Positions 45,801-54,897 are shown, counted from the first letter of the stretch. The stretch: 64,000 nt of DNA from Mycolicibacterium sp. 018/SC-01/001 (GCF_007096635.1 NZ_VKAA01000009.1:124001-188000); one strand, 5' to 3'. Program-made: numbers and translations. Notes: generated by a model not told the origin, from the sequence alone.

Positions 45801-47105
45801 TCACACGCTCCAGGCGACCGGTAGCCGCTTGATGCCGTGGATGAACGCCGACTGAAGACGGTCGGGTTCGCGCACGGCACGCAGGTCCGGCACCGCGCGA
45901 TGCAATTCCTCGAACGCGACCGTGATCTCACGGCGGGCGAGGTTGGCGCCGAGGCAGAAGTGCGCGCCCCCGCCGCCGAACCCGACGTGCGGGTTGGGGT
46001 GGCGACGCACATCGAACAGCCACGGGTCGGCGAACTTCGACTCGTCGCGGTTCGCCGAGCCGTACCACAGAGTGACCTTGTCGCCCGCCGCGATGCGCAC
46101 GCCGCCGAGCTCGACGTCGCGGGTGGCGGTGCGCCGCATGTAGGCGACCGGTGACGCCCAGCGCACGATCTCCTCGACCGCCGTCGGGGCCACCGCCGCG
46201 TAGTCCGCCCACCAGAGGTCCCGCTGCTCCGGGTATCGACTCAGTGCCAGCACGCCGTGGCTGATCGCGTTGCGGGTCGTCTCGTTGCCCGCCACCACCA
46301 GCAGGATGAAGAAGGACGCCACCTCAGCGGAGGTGAGCCGTTCACCGTCGAGCTCGGCGGCCACCAGGGCGGTCGTGAGGTCGTCGGCCGGATGTTCGCG
46401 CCGGTCTTCGGCCAGCGCGGTGGCGTACGCCCCGATGGCCATCGCGACCGACACGAATTCCTCGAAGTCGGTGGCGATGTCGGGGTCGCCGAAACCCAGG
46501 ATGACGTTGGTCCACCCGAACACCCGCTGATGATCGGACTCGGGGATGCCCATCATGTCGCAGATGATCTGCAGCGGCAGCGGTCCGGAGAACTCGGCGA
46601 CCAGGTCCGCCTGCCCGTCGGGATGGCCGGCCACCATGTCCGCCACCAGCCGGGCTGCCCGTGCCCGCACCGAATCCTCGATCAGGGCAAGCACTTTCGG
46701 GGTGAAAGCACTGCGCACGATGTTGCGCAACCGGGTGTGTCGCGGATCGTCCATCGCGATCATCGACCCGAAGTACTCGGCCAGCTCCGGTGACTGGTCT
46801 CCGATCACGATGCCGCCGGCCGAGCTGAAGATCTCGGGATGCCTGCTGGCGTAGAACACGTCGTCGTAGCGGGTCAGCGCCCAGTGGCCGGCGACCGGGG
46901 CTTCGCCGTCGGGCACGAAGGCCTCGAAGAAGCGCACGGGCGCCTCCCGGCGCAGGGTGGTGAACGCGCCGTCGCGGACGTCGTCGTCGAGTCCCCAGAA
47001 ATCCCAGGACCCCAGGTCGGCATCGGCGAGTGCGACGCGCGGCGGGGGAGTTCCGTTGACCCGGCTCAGATCACCGAGTGCCATACCGAGTTCCGGGCTG
47101 CCCAT
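45801..47105 (-). CDS. Cytochrome P450
   Basis: 434-aa soluble bacterial P450 with the I-helix AGNETTR (about 272-278), K-helix EIVR, and haem-binding FGGGGAHFCLGANLARREI (Cys about 380). The NPHVGFGGGGAHFCLGA region resembles the CYP124/CYP125/CYP142 group of sterol and lipid omega-hydroxylases, but the family cannot be fixed. No ferredoxin gene is adjacent. ATG 47084 (MALGDLS) is an alternative start; neither has a strong ribosome site. Confidence 0.85.
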   Translation of the reverse strand: MGSPELGMALGDLSRVNGTPPPRVALADADLGSWDFWGLDDDVRDGAFTTLRREAPVRFFEAFVPDGEAPVAGHWALTRYDDVFYASRHPEIFSSAGGIVIGDQSPELAEYFGSMIAMDDPRHTRLRNIVRSAFTPKVLALIEDSVRARAARLVADMVAGHPDGQADLVAEFSGPLPLQIICDMMGIPESDHQRVFGWTNVILGFGDPDIATDFEEFVSVAMAIGAYATALAEDRREHPADDLTTALVAAELDGERLTSAEVASFFILLVVAGNETTRNAISHGVLALSRYPEQRDLWWADYAAVAPTAVEEIVRWASPVAYMRRTATRDVELGGVRIAAGDKVTLWYGSANRDESKFADPWLFDVRRHPNPHVGFGGGGAHFCLGANLARREITVAFEELHRAVPDLRAVREPDRLQSAFIHGIKRLPVAWSV

Positions 47106-47122
47106 GCCGCCCGAGCGTAGCG

Positions 47123-47518
47123 TCAGGGCCGGGCCTCATGGCCCTTTCGGCCGTGCGTGCGACGGTCCTCTTTCATCCGCGCCTCGTGCAGGTGGCGTCG
47201 GCCGCCCACGAGCTCGTCGCGCACCCGCTTCTCGTGGTCGCGCACGAGACTCCAGTAAGTGTCGTCGAACTCCTCGACGATCTGGAACGTCCACCGCCCC
47301 TCGAGGACATTGCGGCCGACGATCTCGGTCTCCAGGCGCTCGGCGATCTCGTCATGGCCCGCGTCCCGCAGCGCGTCGCACGCCTCGCCGAGCGTGAGAT
47401 CGGCGTGGCCCATCAGCTGGTGGAACGAATACAGATGTCCCCGAGCGCGTTCCACCCACTCCAACGCTTCGGTCAGTTTGCCCACGGCGTCGACCGTGGC
47501 ATCACTCGCGTCCGTCAC
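47123..47518 (-). CDS. Conserved hypothetical protein
   Basis: 131-aa mostly helical, charged protein: LTEALEWVERARGHLYSFHQLMGHADLTLGEACDALRDAGHDEIAERLETEIVGRNVLEGRWTFQIVEEFDDTYWSLVRDHEKRVRDELVGGRRHLHEARMKEDRRTH in short segments typical of a mycobacterial family without known function. The many His residues could bind metal. GTG start at 47518. No membrane span or signal peptide. Confidence 0.65.
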   Translation of the reverse strand: MTDASDATVDAVGKLTEALEWVERARGHLYSFHQLMGHADLTLGEACDALRDAGHDEIAERLETEIVGRNVLEGRWTFQIVEEFDDTYWSLVRDHEKRVRDELVGGRRHLHEARMKEDRRTHGRKGHEARP

Positions 47519-47595
47519 GTCAGCGGACTACCCGCCTGATCACCGCGGAATCGCAGGGGAGTGTGTCGAGTGTCTGACGTGGCCACCTCGCGGGG

Positions 47596-47817
47596 TCAGC
47601 GGTCGAAGTCGTCGTCGATGGGGACGTCGATCGTCTGCTCGATCAGATCGGCCTCGCTGGCCTGCCAATCGCGATCGCCGGCCACCCGGTCGGCATCTCG
47701 CCAGGACCCGTCCGGGGTCCCGTCGTCGGCGGCGTCACCGGGGTCGACCGGCACGCGCTGCTCGGCCACGTCGGCTTCTGGAGCATCGTCGAACGGATCG
47801 TCCTGGGGTGTCGTCAC
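47596..47817 (-). CDS. Small acidic hypothetical protein
   Basis: 73-aa strongly acidic (about 20 Asp/Glu), probably unstructured protein with a C-terminal QASEADLIEQTIDVP segment that looks like a short helix. The start is well supported: CGGAGGTAATCCACC precedes GTG 47817. Similar small acidic proteins occur across mycobacteria with unknown role. Confidence 0.7.
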   Translation of the reverse strand: MTTPQDDPFDDAPEADVAEQRVPVDPGDAADDGTPDGSWRDADRVAGDRDWQASEADLIEQTIDVPIDDDFDR

Positions 47818-48023
47818 GGTGGATTACCTCCGAGAGTCGATGGGCGGGTCCGGCGGTCTCCCCACGATAGTTCGCCCCCTGGGCAGGCAGGCGGGCCCGC
47901 CCGGCGATTCACGGTCGCCCAGCCTGCTCGGGTACTGTGCGTAGCAACTTCGCCCCGGACGAGACAGGCCCTCGAAGACGGTGGGGCCGCCTCGCAAGCA
48001 CTCGAGATTCAAAGGTCAGTGAT

Positions 48024-48908
48024 TTGCCAGACACCACCAACGGAACCCAGGACCTGACTCCGCATTTCGAGGACGTCCAGTCGCACTACGACCTGTCGGA
48101 CGACTTCTACCGATTGTTCCTGGACCCCACGCAGACCTACAGCTGCGCCTACTTCGAGCGCGACGACATGACGCTCGAGGAAGCGCAGCTGGCCAAGATC
48201 GACCTGTCGTTGGGCAAGCTCGGTCTCGAGCCCGGCATGACGCTGCTCGACGTGGGCTGCGGCTGGGGCGCGACGATCAAGCGGGCGGTCGAGAAATACG
48301 ACGTCAACGTGGTCGGCCTGACGCTGAGCCGCAACCAGCAGGCCCACGTGCAGAAGGTGCTCGACGGCCTCGACAGCCCCCGCAGCAAGCGCGTGCTGCT
48401 GCAGGGGTGGGAGCAGTTCCACGAGCCCGTCGACCGGATCGTGTCGATCGGCGCGTTCGAGCACTTCGGTCGTGACCGCTACGACGAGTTCTTCAGCCGC
48501 GCCTACGACGTGCTGCCGGCCGACGGCGTGATGATGCTGCACACGATCGTCAAGCCCGACGATGAGGAGTTCGCGGCCAGAAACCTGCCGGTCACGATGA
48601 CCAAGATCAGGTTCTTCAAGTTCATCATGGACGAGATCTTCCCCGGCGGCGATCTGCCGCAGCCGGTCAAGGTCAAGAGCCACGCCACCAAGGCCGGCTT
48701 CTCCGTCGGTCTGGTCCAGCCGCTGCGCCTGCACTACGCGCGCACGTTGGACCTGTGGGCCGCCGCGCTGGAGGCCAACAAGGACCAGGCGATCGCGATC
48801 CAGTCCGACGAGGTCTACGAGCGCTACATGAAGTACCTGACCGGCTGCGCCGACCTGTTCCGCGACGGCTACACCGACATCTGCCAGTTCACGCTCACCA
48901 AGGGCTGA
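48024..48908 (+). CDS. Cyclopropane mycolic acid synthase-family methyltransferase
   Basis: 294-aa SAM-dependent enzyme modifying meromycolate chains. LTPHFEDVQSHYDLSDDFYRLFLDPTQTYSCAYFERDDMTLEEAQLAKID, SAM motif LLDVGCGWGA (74-83), GAFEHFG and LHYARTLDLWAAALEANKDQAIAIQSDEVYERYMKYLTGCA are close to PcaA/MmaA/CmaA proteins. Which modification (cis or trans cyclopropane, methoxy) is made cannot be read out. TTG start at 48024 with AAAGG upstream gives the expected N-terminus; the longer frame has no family similarity. The stop abuts that of the ureohydrolase gene. Confidence 0.9.
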   Translation: MPDTTNGTQDLTPHFEDVQSHYDLSDDFYRLFLDPTQTYSCAYFERDDMTLEEAQLAKIDLSLGKLGLEPGMTLLDVGCGWGATIKRAVEKYDVNVVGLTLSRNQQAHVQKVLDGLDSPRSKRVLLQGWEQFHEPVDRIVSIGAFEHFGRDRYDEFFSRAYDVLPADGVMMLHTIVKPDDEEFAARNLPVTMTKIRFFKFIMDEIFPGGDLPQPVKVKSHATKAGFSVGLVQPLRLHYARTLDLWAAALEANKDQAIAIQSDEVYERYMKYLTGCADLFRDGYTDICQFTLTKG

Positions 48909-49970
48909 TCAGCTCGGTTTCACGTACGACCGGGCCGGCTGGCCCGGTTCCCCGCCTGCGGCGTCGCGCCGCCGGGCCGCCATGCCGGCGAGCGCCTCGA
49001 ACACCACCCGGTGGGCGGCGTTGACCGTCAGCTCGGCGTGGTCGTAGGCCGGCGCCACCTCGACGACGTCGACGCCGGCCACGTCGTGTTCGTAGCAGAG
49101 CTGGCGGACCATCCGCAGCAGGTCGGCGCTGGTGATGCCGCCTGGCTCCGGGGTGCCGGTGCCGGGCGCGTGCGCCGGATCGAGCACGTCGATGTCGACC
49201 GAGACGTAGAGCTTGTCGGCCTTGGCCAGCGCCTCGCCGACCGCGTCGGCCATCACCGCCTTGAAGCCGCGCTCCCAGATCTCCTGCATCGTGTGCCAGG
49301 TCATCTTCTGTTCCTGCATCCACTCGAACGTGTCCTGCGGCGGCCAGTAGCCGCGCAGCCCGACCTGCACGAAGTGAGAGCCGGGTACCGCGCCGGACTC
49401 GATCAGCCGGCGCATCGGGGTGCCATGGCTGGCCAGGTTGCCCTCGATCTCGTCGGCGGTGTCGGCGTGCGCGTCGAAGTGCACGATGCCGACGTTGCCG
49501 TAGCCGTTCACGTCGGCGACCGCAGTGGCCGCCGGCCACGTGATCGAGTGGTCACCGCCGAGGATCACCGGGACGATGCCGCGGCTGGCGATCGCGGCCA
49601 CCCGTTCCTTGATGTTCTGATGCGACACCTCGGTCTGCCCGTGCGGGCAGTAGGCGTCGCCGAAGTCGACGACCTCGAGCCAATCGAAGATCTCCAGGCC
49701 CAGATCCATGTGATAGGTGCCCGGCTCGTAGGCGGTCGCGCGGATAGCGCGCGGGCCGAAGCGGGCGCCGGGCCGATTCGTCGTCGCGATGTCGAACGGG
49801 GCGCCGACGATCGCGACGTCGGGCTTCCACGAGTCGAGCTGGCTGGCCTCGGTCAGAAACGGCCGGTGGCCGAAGGACGCCACACCCGCGTACGCGAGCT
49901 CCAGCTGCTCGACCATGCCGGGCGGGAGATCGCGCTGGTGTCCGTGCTCATGTCCATGGTCGTGGCCCAT
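48909..49970 (-). CDS. Ureohydrolase (agmatinase/arginase family)
   Basis: 353-aa binuclear manganese (or nickel) hydrolase splitting urea from guanidino compounds. Metal motifs: GGDHS (His141), DAHADT (Asp166, His168, Asp170) and SVDIDVLDPAHAPGTGTPEPGG. Substrate may be agmatine, guanidinobutyrate or guanidine itself; the loop GYWPPQDTFEWMQEQKMTWHTMQEIWERG is a guide for comparison. The N-terminus MGHDHGHEHGH is His-rich and may bind metal. No nickel chaperones or transporters are nearby. Confidence 0.85.
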   Translation of the reverse strand: MGHDHGHEHGHQRDLPPGMVEQLELAYAGVASFGHRPFLTEASQLDSWKPDVAIVGAPFDIATTNRPGARFGPRAIRATAYEPGTYHMDLGLEIFDWLEVVDFGDAYCPHGQTEVSHQNIKERVAAIASRGIVPVILGGDHSITWPAATAVADVNGYGNVGIVHFDAHADTADEIEGNLASHGTPMRRLIESGAVPGSHFVQVGLRGYWPPQDTFEWMQEQKMTWHTMQEIWERGFKAVMADAVGEALAKADKLYVSVDIDVLDPAHAPGTGTPEPGGITSADLLRMVRQLCYEHDVAGVDVVEVAPAYDHAELTVNAAHRVVFEALAGMAARRRDAAGGEPGQPARSYVKPS

Positions 49971-49986
49971 GGGTGGACCGTACCGG

Positions 49987-50421
49987 TCATCCCGCGCCGT
50001 GGCCGGTCAACGCGGTACGGAGCGCCTCCGGCACGGGTCGTTTGGTCCAGTCGTCGGTCGACACCACGACGTAGGTGTTGGCCCCGCGCACTGCGACCTG
50101 TTCTGCGTCCTCGGCATCGTCGGCCGCCCGCCGCCGCACCGCGAACTCGACGGTGAAGCTCGTGGTGCCCACCCGCGGGCACACGGCGCTGACCCGGACG
50201 ACGTCACGCCAGCGCACCGGGGCCGCGAAGTCGATCTCGCTGTGCACGACCTGGAAGTCGTAACCGTCGCCGATCAGATCGGCGTACGTCGCCCCGCAAT
50301 GTTCGAGGAAGCCGGTACACGCCTCGTCGAACCAGGTGAGGTAATGGCCGTTGAACACCACCCCCTGCTGATCGATCTCGGCGTAGCGGGGGACCACGGG
50401 CAACCAGTATCCGGTCATCAT
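49987..50421 (-). CDS. Hotdog-fold thioesterase (4-hydroxybenzoyl-CoA thioesterase type)
   Basis: 144-aa single hotdog domain: VPRYAEIDQQGVVFNGHYLTWFDEACTGFLEHCG has the Asp of the D-x-x-G-V-V-F-x-x-x-Y family motif (AEIDQQGVVFNGHY). It hydrolyses an acyl-CoA of unknown type. Tandem ATGs at 50421 and 50418; first listed. 16 bp upstream of the ureohydrolase gene, so co-transcription is likely. Confidence 0.85.
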   Translation of the reverse strand: MMTGYWLPVVPRYAEIDQQGVVFNGHYLTWFDEACTGFLEHCGATYADLIGDGYDFQVVHSEIDFAAPVRWRDVVRVSAVCPRVGTTSFTVEFAVRRRAADDAEDAEQVAVRGANTYVVVSTDDWTKRPVPEALRTALTGHGAG

Positions 50422-50453
50422 CGACGACCTTAGGGGTGAGGCAGACTCGACCC

Positions 50454-51410
50454 ATGCAGCTCGTGACGATCGATGACATTCGCGCTGCCGCGCAGCGGAT
50501 CCACGGCCGTGTCGTGCGGACGCCGCTGCTGCCCGCGCCCTGGGGCGATCCCGAGCGGCCGCTCTGGGTGAAGCCGGAGAACCTACAGGCGATCGGCGCG
50601 TTCAAGGTGCGTGGTGCGTTCAACGCGCTGACCGCCGCGATGGAGCGAGACGATGCAGTGGCGGACGTGGTGGCCTACAGCAGCGGCAACCACGCCCAGG
50701 CCGTCGCCTACGCCGCGGCCGCGTTCGGCCTGCGGGCGCACATCGTCATGCCGGAGGAGACGCCCGAGGTCAAGGTGGCGGCCACCCGGACGCACGGGGC
50801 GCGGGTGGTGTTGTGCGGCGCGGGTCAGCGCGAGGCGGTGGCCGCCCAGGTGCTCGCCGACACCGGTGGGACGCTGATCCCACCGTTCGACCATCGCGAC
50901 GTCATCGCCGGTCAGGGCACCATCGGCCTGGAGATCGCGGAGGACCTAGCGGATGTGGCCACGGTGCTGGTGCCCGTGAGCGGCGGCGGGCTGGCCTCGG
51001 GTATCGGAGTCGCGATCAAGGCCCTGTGCCCGAGGGCGGTGGTGCTGGGCGTCGAGCCCGAGCTGGCCGCCGACGCCGCCGAGGGCCTGCGCACCGGCGA
51101 GCGCGTGGACTGGCCTATCGAGCAGCGCAACCGCACGGTCGCCGACGGCCTGCGGTCCCAGCCGTCGGCGTTGACATTCGCCCATCTGCGTCAGGTCCTG
51201 GATGACATGCTGACCGTGACTGAGAGCGAAATACTCTCTGCTGTAACCGAATTCGCGTGGCGAGGACACCTGGTCGCCGAACCCAGCGGGGCCGTCGCGC
51301 TGGCGGCCTACCGGCGGTACGCCACGCCGCCGGGGCCGACCGCGGTGATCCTGTCGGGCGGCAACATCGAGCCCCGCCTCTTGGCGCAGACCCTCACCCC
51401 CGCGGAATAG
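50454..51410 (+). CDS. PLP-dependent threonine/serine dehydratase
   Basis: 318-aa fold-type II PLP enzyme: the Schiff-base Lys51 in IGAFKVRGA, SSGNHAQ (phosphate/substrate loop) and SGGGLASG (PLP phosphate). It lacks the C-terminal ACT regulatory domain of biosynthetic IlvA, so it is the catabolic or serine racemase-like type. Product is likely 2-oxobutanoate or pyruvate with ammonia. ATG 50454 with GGGGTGAGGCAG upstream; the first six codons of the longer frame are leader. Confidence 0.88.
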   Translation: MQLVTIDDIRAAAQRIHGRVVRTPLLPAPWGDPERPLWVKPENLQAIGAFKVRGAFNALTAAMERDDAVADVVAYSSGNHAQAVAYAAAAFGLRAHIVMPEETPEVKVAATRTHGARVVLCGAGQREAVAAQVLADTGGTLIPPFDHRDVIAGQGTIGLEIAEDLADVATVLVPVSGGGLASGIGVAIKALCPRAVVLGVEPELAADAAEGLRTGERVDWPIEQRNRTVADGLRSQPSALTFAHLRQVLDDMLTVTESEILSAVTEFAWRGHLVAEPSGAVALAAYRRYATPPGPTAVILSGGNIEPRLLAQTLTPAE

Positions 51411-51526
51411 CCGTTACGGCTGCCAGGGCGGCGTTTTCACAGCCGTGGCTTCTCACTGGAGGGCCGGCGACGGTGTGCATCACCGGATGCGATGCGGGTA
51501 AGGTCGCCGCGACGAAGGAGTATGTC

Positions 51527-52720
51527 GTGGACGCAGTACTCGGCTTGTCGGTGACGTCATCGGCCGTCGGACTGGTCCTGGTGGAGGGGCAGGACGCCGA
51601 CGGATCCGCGATGACGGGTTCCGGTTTCGAGGTGGCGACCTCGCAGCAGGCCGCCGAAGCGGTGCGGCGCACCGAAGAGCTGGCCGCGCAACGTGGCCAG
51701 CGGGTGCAGTCGATCGGCCTGACCTGGAGTGACGACGCCAGGGCCCAGGCGTCGCTGCTGCTCAAGGAACTCAGCGGTCGCGGCCACAACATCGTGCCCG
51801 TGCAGCTGTCGGAGGCCACGGATGCGGTGGCCCGCGGGATCGCCGACGTGATGGGCTACCACACCACCGCCGTGTGCGTCGTGGAGCCGGGCCAGCTGAT
51901 CGCCCTGATCGTCACCCCCGACGACGGCGCCGTGCAGACCGCCGTCAACACCTCGGTGATCACCGAGGAAGACCTGATCGGGTGGTTGAGCGCCGTGTTC
52001 GCCCGGGCGGACTGGGAGCCCGAGGCGCTGGTGCTCGTCGGGTCGGCAGAGGATCTCGACGGCATCGCACCGGTGCTCGAGGACGCGCTCGCCGTCCCGG
52101 TGTTCTCACCCGCCGAGGCGCAGCTGGCATTGGCTCGGGGAGCGGCACTGGCCTGCGCCCCGGCCTTCGACGAGTGGTGGTTGGACGAGGACACGTCGGC
52201 GGCGACGCCATCGCCGGCGCGCCAGGGCGGAGCCGAGCGGCTGCGACGGGTCGGCCCGTCGGCGATGCTGACCGGCGGCCTGGTCGCATTCGTCGTGTCG
52301 GTCTCCGCGGCCCTCGGGCTGCAGTTCGTCCCCGAGCGGCCGGCACCCCCGGTGCGGCACGCCGCCGAGACCGCGCCCGCGCCGCTGGCCCCCGTCACGC
52401 CGATCGTCCCGGCGGCTCCACCTCCGGTCCCCGAGGCGTCACCGCCGGCAGACGTGGCCCCCGCGCCGGAGACGACGGACGACACCGCGCCCGCGCCGGC
52501 CCCGGTCGAGGAGGCGCCGGCACCCGACCCGATCCCTGTCGAGACCGACGCGCCGGTACCGGCCGATGCGGCCGCGCCGCCTCCTGTCGTGGTGCCCCCG
52601 CCGGTCCCCGAGGAGCGTCCGGGCCTGCTGCAGCGCATCCGCGACCGGCTGGCCGGGGTGCCCGACGAGCAGCCGCCGGTCGTCGAGCCGGCACCGCCGC
52701 CCGTCCCGCCTCTACCCTGA
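51527..52720 (+). CDS. Mycobacterial DUF7159-like protein with Pro-rich tail
   Basis: 397-aa protein. The N-terminal domain (1-220; MDAVLGLSVTSSAVGLVLVEGQDADG, ELAAQRGQRVQSIGLTWSD, VTEEDLIGW-like repeats, GIAPVLEDALAVPVFSPAEAQLALARGAAL) is of an actin/HSP70-like type seen in actinobacterial proteins. One membrane span follows (about 245-265, SAMLTGGLVAFVVSVSAALG), then a long Pro/Ala/Val-rich segment to the end. GTG 51527 has AAGGAG six nt before, which fixes the start. Known only as a conserved mycobacterial protein; function unknown. Confidence 0.75.
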   Translation: MDAVLGLSVTSSAVGLVLVEGQDADGSAMTGSGFEVATSQQAAEAVRRTEELAAQRGQRVQSIGLTWSDDARAQASLLLKELSGRGHNIVPVQLSEATDAVARGIADVMGYHTTAVCVVEPGQLIALIVTPDDGAVQTAVNTSVITEEDLIGWLSAVFARADWEPEALVLVGSAEDLDGIAPVLEDALAVPVFSPAEAQLALARGAALACAPAFDEWWLDEDTSAATPSPARQGGAERLRRVGPSAMLTGGLVAFVVSVSAALGLQFVPERPAPPVRHAAETAPAPLAPVTPIVPAAPPPVPEASPPADVAPAPETTDDTAPAPAPVEEAPAPDPIPVETDAPVPADAAAPPPVVVPPPVPEERPGLLQRIRDRLAGVPDEQPPVVEPAPPPVPPLP

Positions 52721-52724
52721 GGTC

Positions 52725-53327
52725 GTGAGCCTGCGGATCGGACTGCGCGTCGGAATCGTCGTCGCCGTCGCTGCGGCGTTGCTCGCCGTCGGGATCACCT
52801 CCGAGCGCGGCCTCTGGTGGCGGATGGTCACGTTCACCTACCAGGTCAACGTCGCCGCGGCCGCGTACTACCTGTGGACCCTGCTGCGGCCGCGTGCCCC
52901 CGGGCGTGCCGGTCTCCAGGGTGCGGTGGTCCTCTACCTGGTGATGGCCGGTGTGGTGTGGAATCTGTTCCTGGTCGACCGGAGCATGGGCTACACGGTG
53001 GCCAACCTGCTGCTGCACGTCGTCGTGCCGGTCCTCGCGCTGTGCGACTGGGTGCTCGTGGGCCGCCGTGACGCCACCGCGAAAGCCGCCCTGGCGTGGT
53101 GGCATCCCGTCGCGTGGCTGGCGTTCCCGGCCGCCTACCTGCTGCTGGCGCTGCTCGTGCTCAACGACCTGGGACGGCGCGCTCCGTACTTCTTTCTCGA
53201 CGTCGACAGTGTCGGCGCCGCCACGGTCGCCACCAACGTCGCCGCGATGGCCGTCGGCGTGCTGGCGCTCGGCTACGCCCTGCTCGCCGTCGGCGGGATG
53301 AAACGTTCGCCCGCACGACCGCGATAG
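52725..53327 (+). CDS. Pr6Pr-type integral membrane protein
   Basis: 200-aa protein with six predicted spans (8-26, 37-57, 65-86, 95-116, 130-150, 166-190) of the Pr6Pr/FAR-17a-like group. Motifs: FTYQVNVAAAAYYLWTLL, NLLLHVVVPVLALCDW and YFFLDV. Function unknown. GTG 52725 stands 4 nt after the preceding stop, so both belong to one operon. Confidence 0.75.
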   Translation: MSLRIGLRVGIVVAVAAALLAVGITSERGLWWRMVTFTYQVNVAAAAYYLWTLLRPRAPGRAGLQGAVVLYLVMAGVVWNLFLVDRSMGYTVANLLLHVVVPVLALCDWVLVGRRDATAKAALAWWHPVAWLAFPAAYLLLALLVLNDLGRRAPYFFLDVDSVGAATVATNVAAMAVGVLALGYALLAVGGMKRSPARPR

Positions 53328-53371
53328 TCGTTCACCAGGGGTGAATCCCCTCGATTACCTAGGATGGCACC

Positions 53372-54175
53372 GTGGCGAATGCCTCACGTGAACACAACCG
53401 GCGGAACACGTCGATCCTGCGCCTTGCGGCCGTGCTCGCATCGGTGGCGGTCATGGCCGGACTCTCGGTCGGCCCGTCAGCGGTCGGCGCCGTCGACACC
53501 GGGCTGCCGGCGCTGCCGTCGACGATCAGCGAGATGTCACCGTCCCCCGGTGAGACCGTCGGGGTCGGCCACCCGGTCACCGTGACGTTCACCGCACGGG
53601 TGCCCGACCGCGGCGCCGTCGAGAGCTCGTTCGCGGTGCGCCCGGCCGACGCTGCCGGCCCCGCTGCGGGCACCTTCTCCTGGCTCACCGACCGGACACT
53701 GCAGTGGACCCCGGCGCAGTTCTTCCCGGCACACGCGCCCGTCGACGTATCGGTGGGCGGGTTCGCCACCAGCTTCAGGACCGGCTCGTCGGTCGTCGGC
53801 GTCGCGGATCTGAGCGCCCACACCTTCACGGTGAGCATCGACGGAGTCGTGGCCCGCGAGATGCCGGCATCGATGGGCAAACCGAATCACCCCACCCCGA
53901 TCGGGAACTTCACCGCGCTCGAGAAGCAGAAGTCCGTCGTCATGGACTCCCGCACGATCGGCATCCCGCTCGACGACCCCGAGGGCTACAAGCTCACCGT
54001 CGCCGACGCCGTGCGTGTCACCTGGGGTGGGGTCTACGTGCACTCCGCGCCGTGGTCGGTGGGGTCGCAGGGCTACGCCAACGTCAGCCACGGCTGCATC
54101 AACCTCAGCCCGGACAACGCCGCGTGGTACTACGACCAGGTCAGCGTCGGGGACCCGATCGTCGTGCAGGCCTGA
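53372..54175 (+). CDS. L,D-transpeptidase
   Basis: 267-aa peptidoglycan cross-linking enzyme forming 3-3 links. Residues 1-40 are a signal peptide or anchor; 45-140 an Ig-like (Big_10) domain; 145-267 the YkuD catalytic domain with VHSAPWS (His224), SHGCINLS (His240, Cys242 nucleophile). One Ig domain plus YkuD and no C-terminal extension is the LdtMt1-like layout. GTG start at 53372. Carbapenems acylate this Cys in the family. Confidence 0.92.
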   Translation: MANASREHNRRNTSILRLAAVLASVAVMAGLSVGPSAVGAVDTGLPALPSTISEMSPSPGETVGVGHPVTVTFTARVPDRGAVESSFAVRPADAAGPAAGTFSWLTDRTLQWTPAQFFPAHAPVDVSVGGFATSFRTGSSVVGVADLSAHTFTVSIDGVVAREMPASMGKPNHPTPIGNFTALEKQKSVVMDSRTIGIPLDDPEGYKLTVADAVRVTWGGVYVHSAPWSVGSQGYANVSHGCINLSPDNAAWYYDQVSVGDPIVVQA

Positions 54176-54263
54176 CCCCGACTCATCGCAAGAGTCATCG
54201 CACCGTCATATTTGTTTGCTGCACACGGGGTAACCCTCGGTCAGCAACGACGGAGGTGCGACC

Positions 54264-54410
54264 ATGCGCGACCACGCACACGACTCAGCCAGCTTGGCCG
54301 ACGTGTCCCAGATCGGGGATTCGCCCCTGCTGCGGGCAATGAGCGGCGAACACGTCAGCCTCGAAGCCCACGATCGCCTCGTCGCGATCGCGCGCCAACT
54401 CCCCGGCTAG
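54264..54410 (+). CDS. 48-aa conserved-looking small protein
   Basis: Small frame MRDHAHDSASLADVSQIGDS continuing to LEAHDRLVAIARQLPG. The start has a strong ribosome site, CGGAGGTGCGACC, 7 nt before ATG, and third positions are G/C-rich, so it is probably real. A soluble helical protein without Cys; function unknown. It overlaps the 3' end of the lipoprotein gene by 4 nt convergently. Confidence 0.55.
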   Translation: MRDHAHDSASLADVSQIGDSPLLRAMSGEHVSLEAHDRLVAIARQLPG

Positions 54411-54832
54411 CAATTGGTCTGAATGCGGAACTTCGCGGTGGCGGCATCGCTCGGTTTCTCGGTGAAGTTCCCGTCGGCGGTCCCGGTGATCGTGTAGCGG
54501 CCCTGCTGACCGGTGACCTCCGCGTCGCCGATGTTGCCCTTCCAGAAATTGCCGGAAAAGCCGCCGATGTCACGGAACTCGACGGACTCCGCCTTGGGCG
54601 GCCCGTCCATCGCCAGAACGGCGGTGAATCCCTTGTCATTGCCCGGCGTCTGGATGTACCAGGTGAAACCCGTCTGCCGGCAGGTCACCGGGAACGCGCC
54701 GCCCGCGTCGTTGCCGTCGATGGCGACGGTCGCCGTGGTCCCACCCAGGGCAGGCTCGGGTGACGAGCACGCCGTCAGCCCGAGGACGGCGCCGCCGACA
54801 GCTATCACCGCGGCGAGATGTCGAGTCTCCAT
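54407..54832 (-). CDS. 19-kDa antigen family lipoprotein (LpqH/LppE type)
   Basis: 141-aa lipoprotein of the mycobacterial 19-kDa family (PF05481). Signal peptide with lipobox LTAC (Cys22); mature domain carries TVAIDGNDAGGAFPVTCRQTGFTWYIQTPGNDKGFTAVL and ESVEFRDIGGFSGNFWKGNIGDAEVTGQQGRYTITGTA, with two Cys (CRQ and C-terminal QTNC). Its size and chromosomal surroundings fit LppE (Rv1881c) better than LpqH. ATG 54832 has no Shine-Dalgarno but TAGAGT ends 8 nt before it. Confidence 0.88.
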   Translation of the reverse strand: METRHLAAVIAVGGAVLGLTACSSPEPALGGTTATVAIDGNDAGGAFPVTCRQTGFTWYIQTPGNDKGFTAVLAMDGPPKAESVEFRDIGGFSGNFWKGNIGDAEVTGQQGRYTITGTADGNFTEKPSDAATAKFRIQTNC

Positions 54833-54840
54833 GGCGCTTG

Positions 54841-54846
54841 ACTCTA
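54841..54846 (-). promoter_or_regulatory. -10 hexamer TAGAGT of the lipoprotein gene
   Basis: TAGAGT (TANNNT) on the minus strand, 8 nt upstream of ATG 54832, without a ribosome site, suggests a leaderless transcript. Confidence 0.45.
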
Positions 54847-54897
54847 TGCGGTCGCGCGCCGTCGGCCGGGGACTTCCCGCGCAATCAGGCGGTGTCG

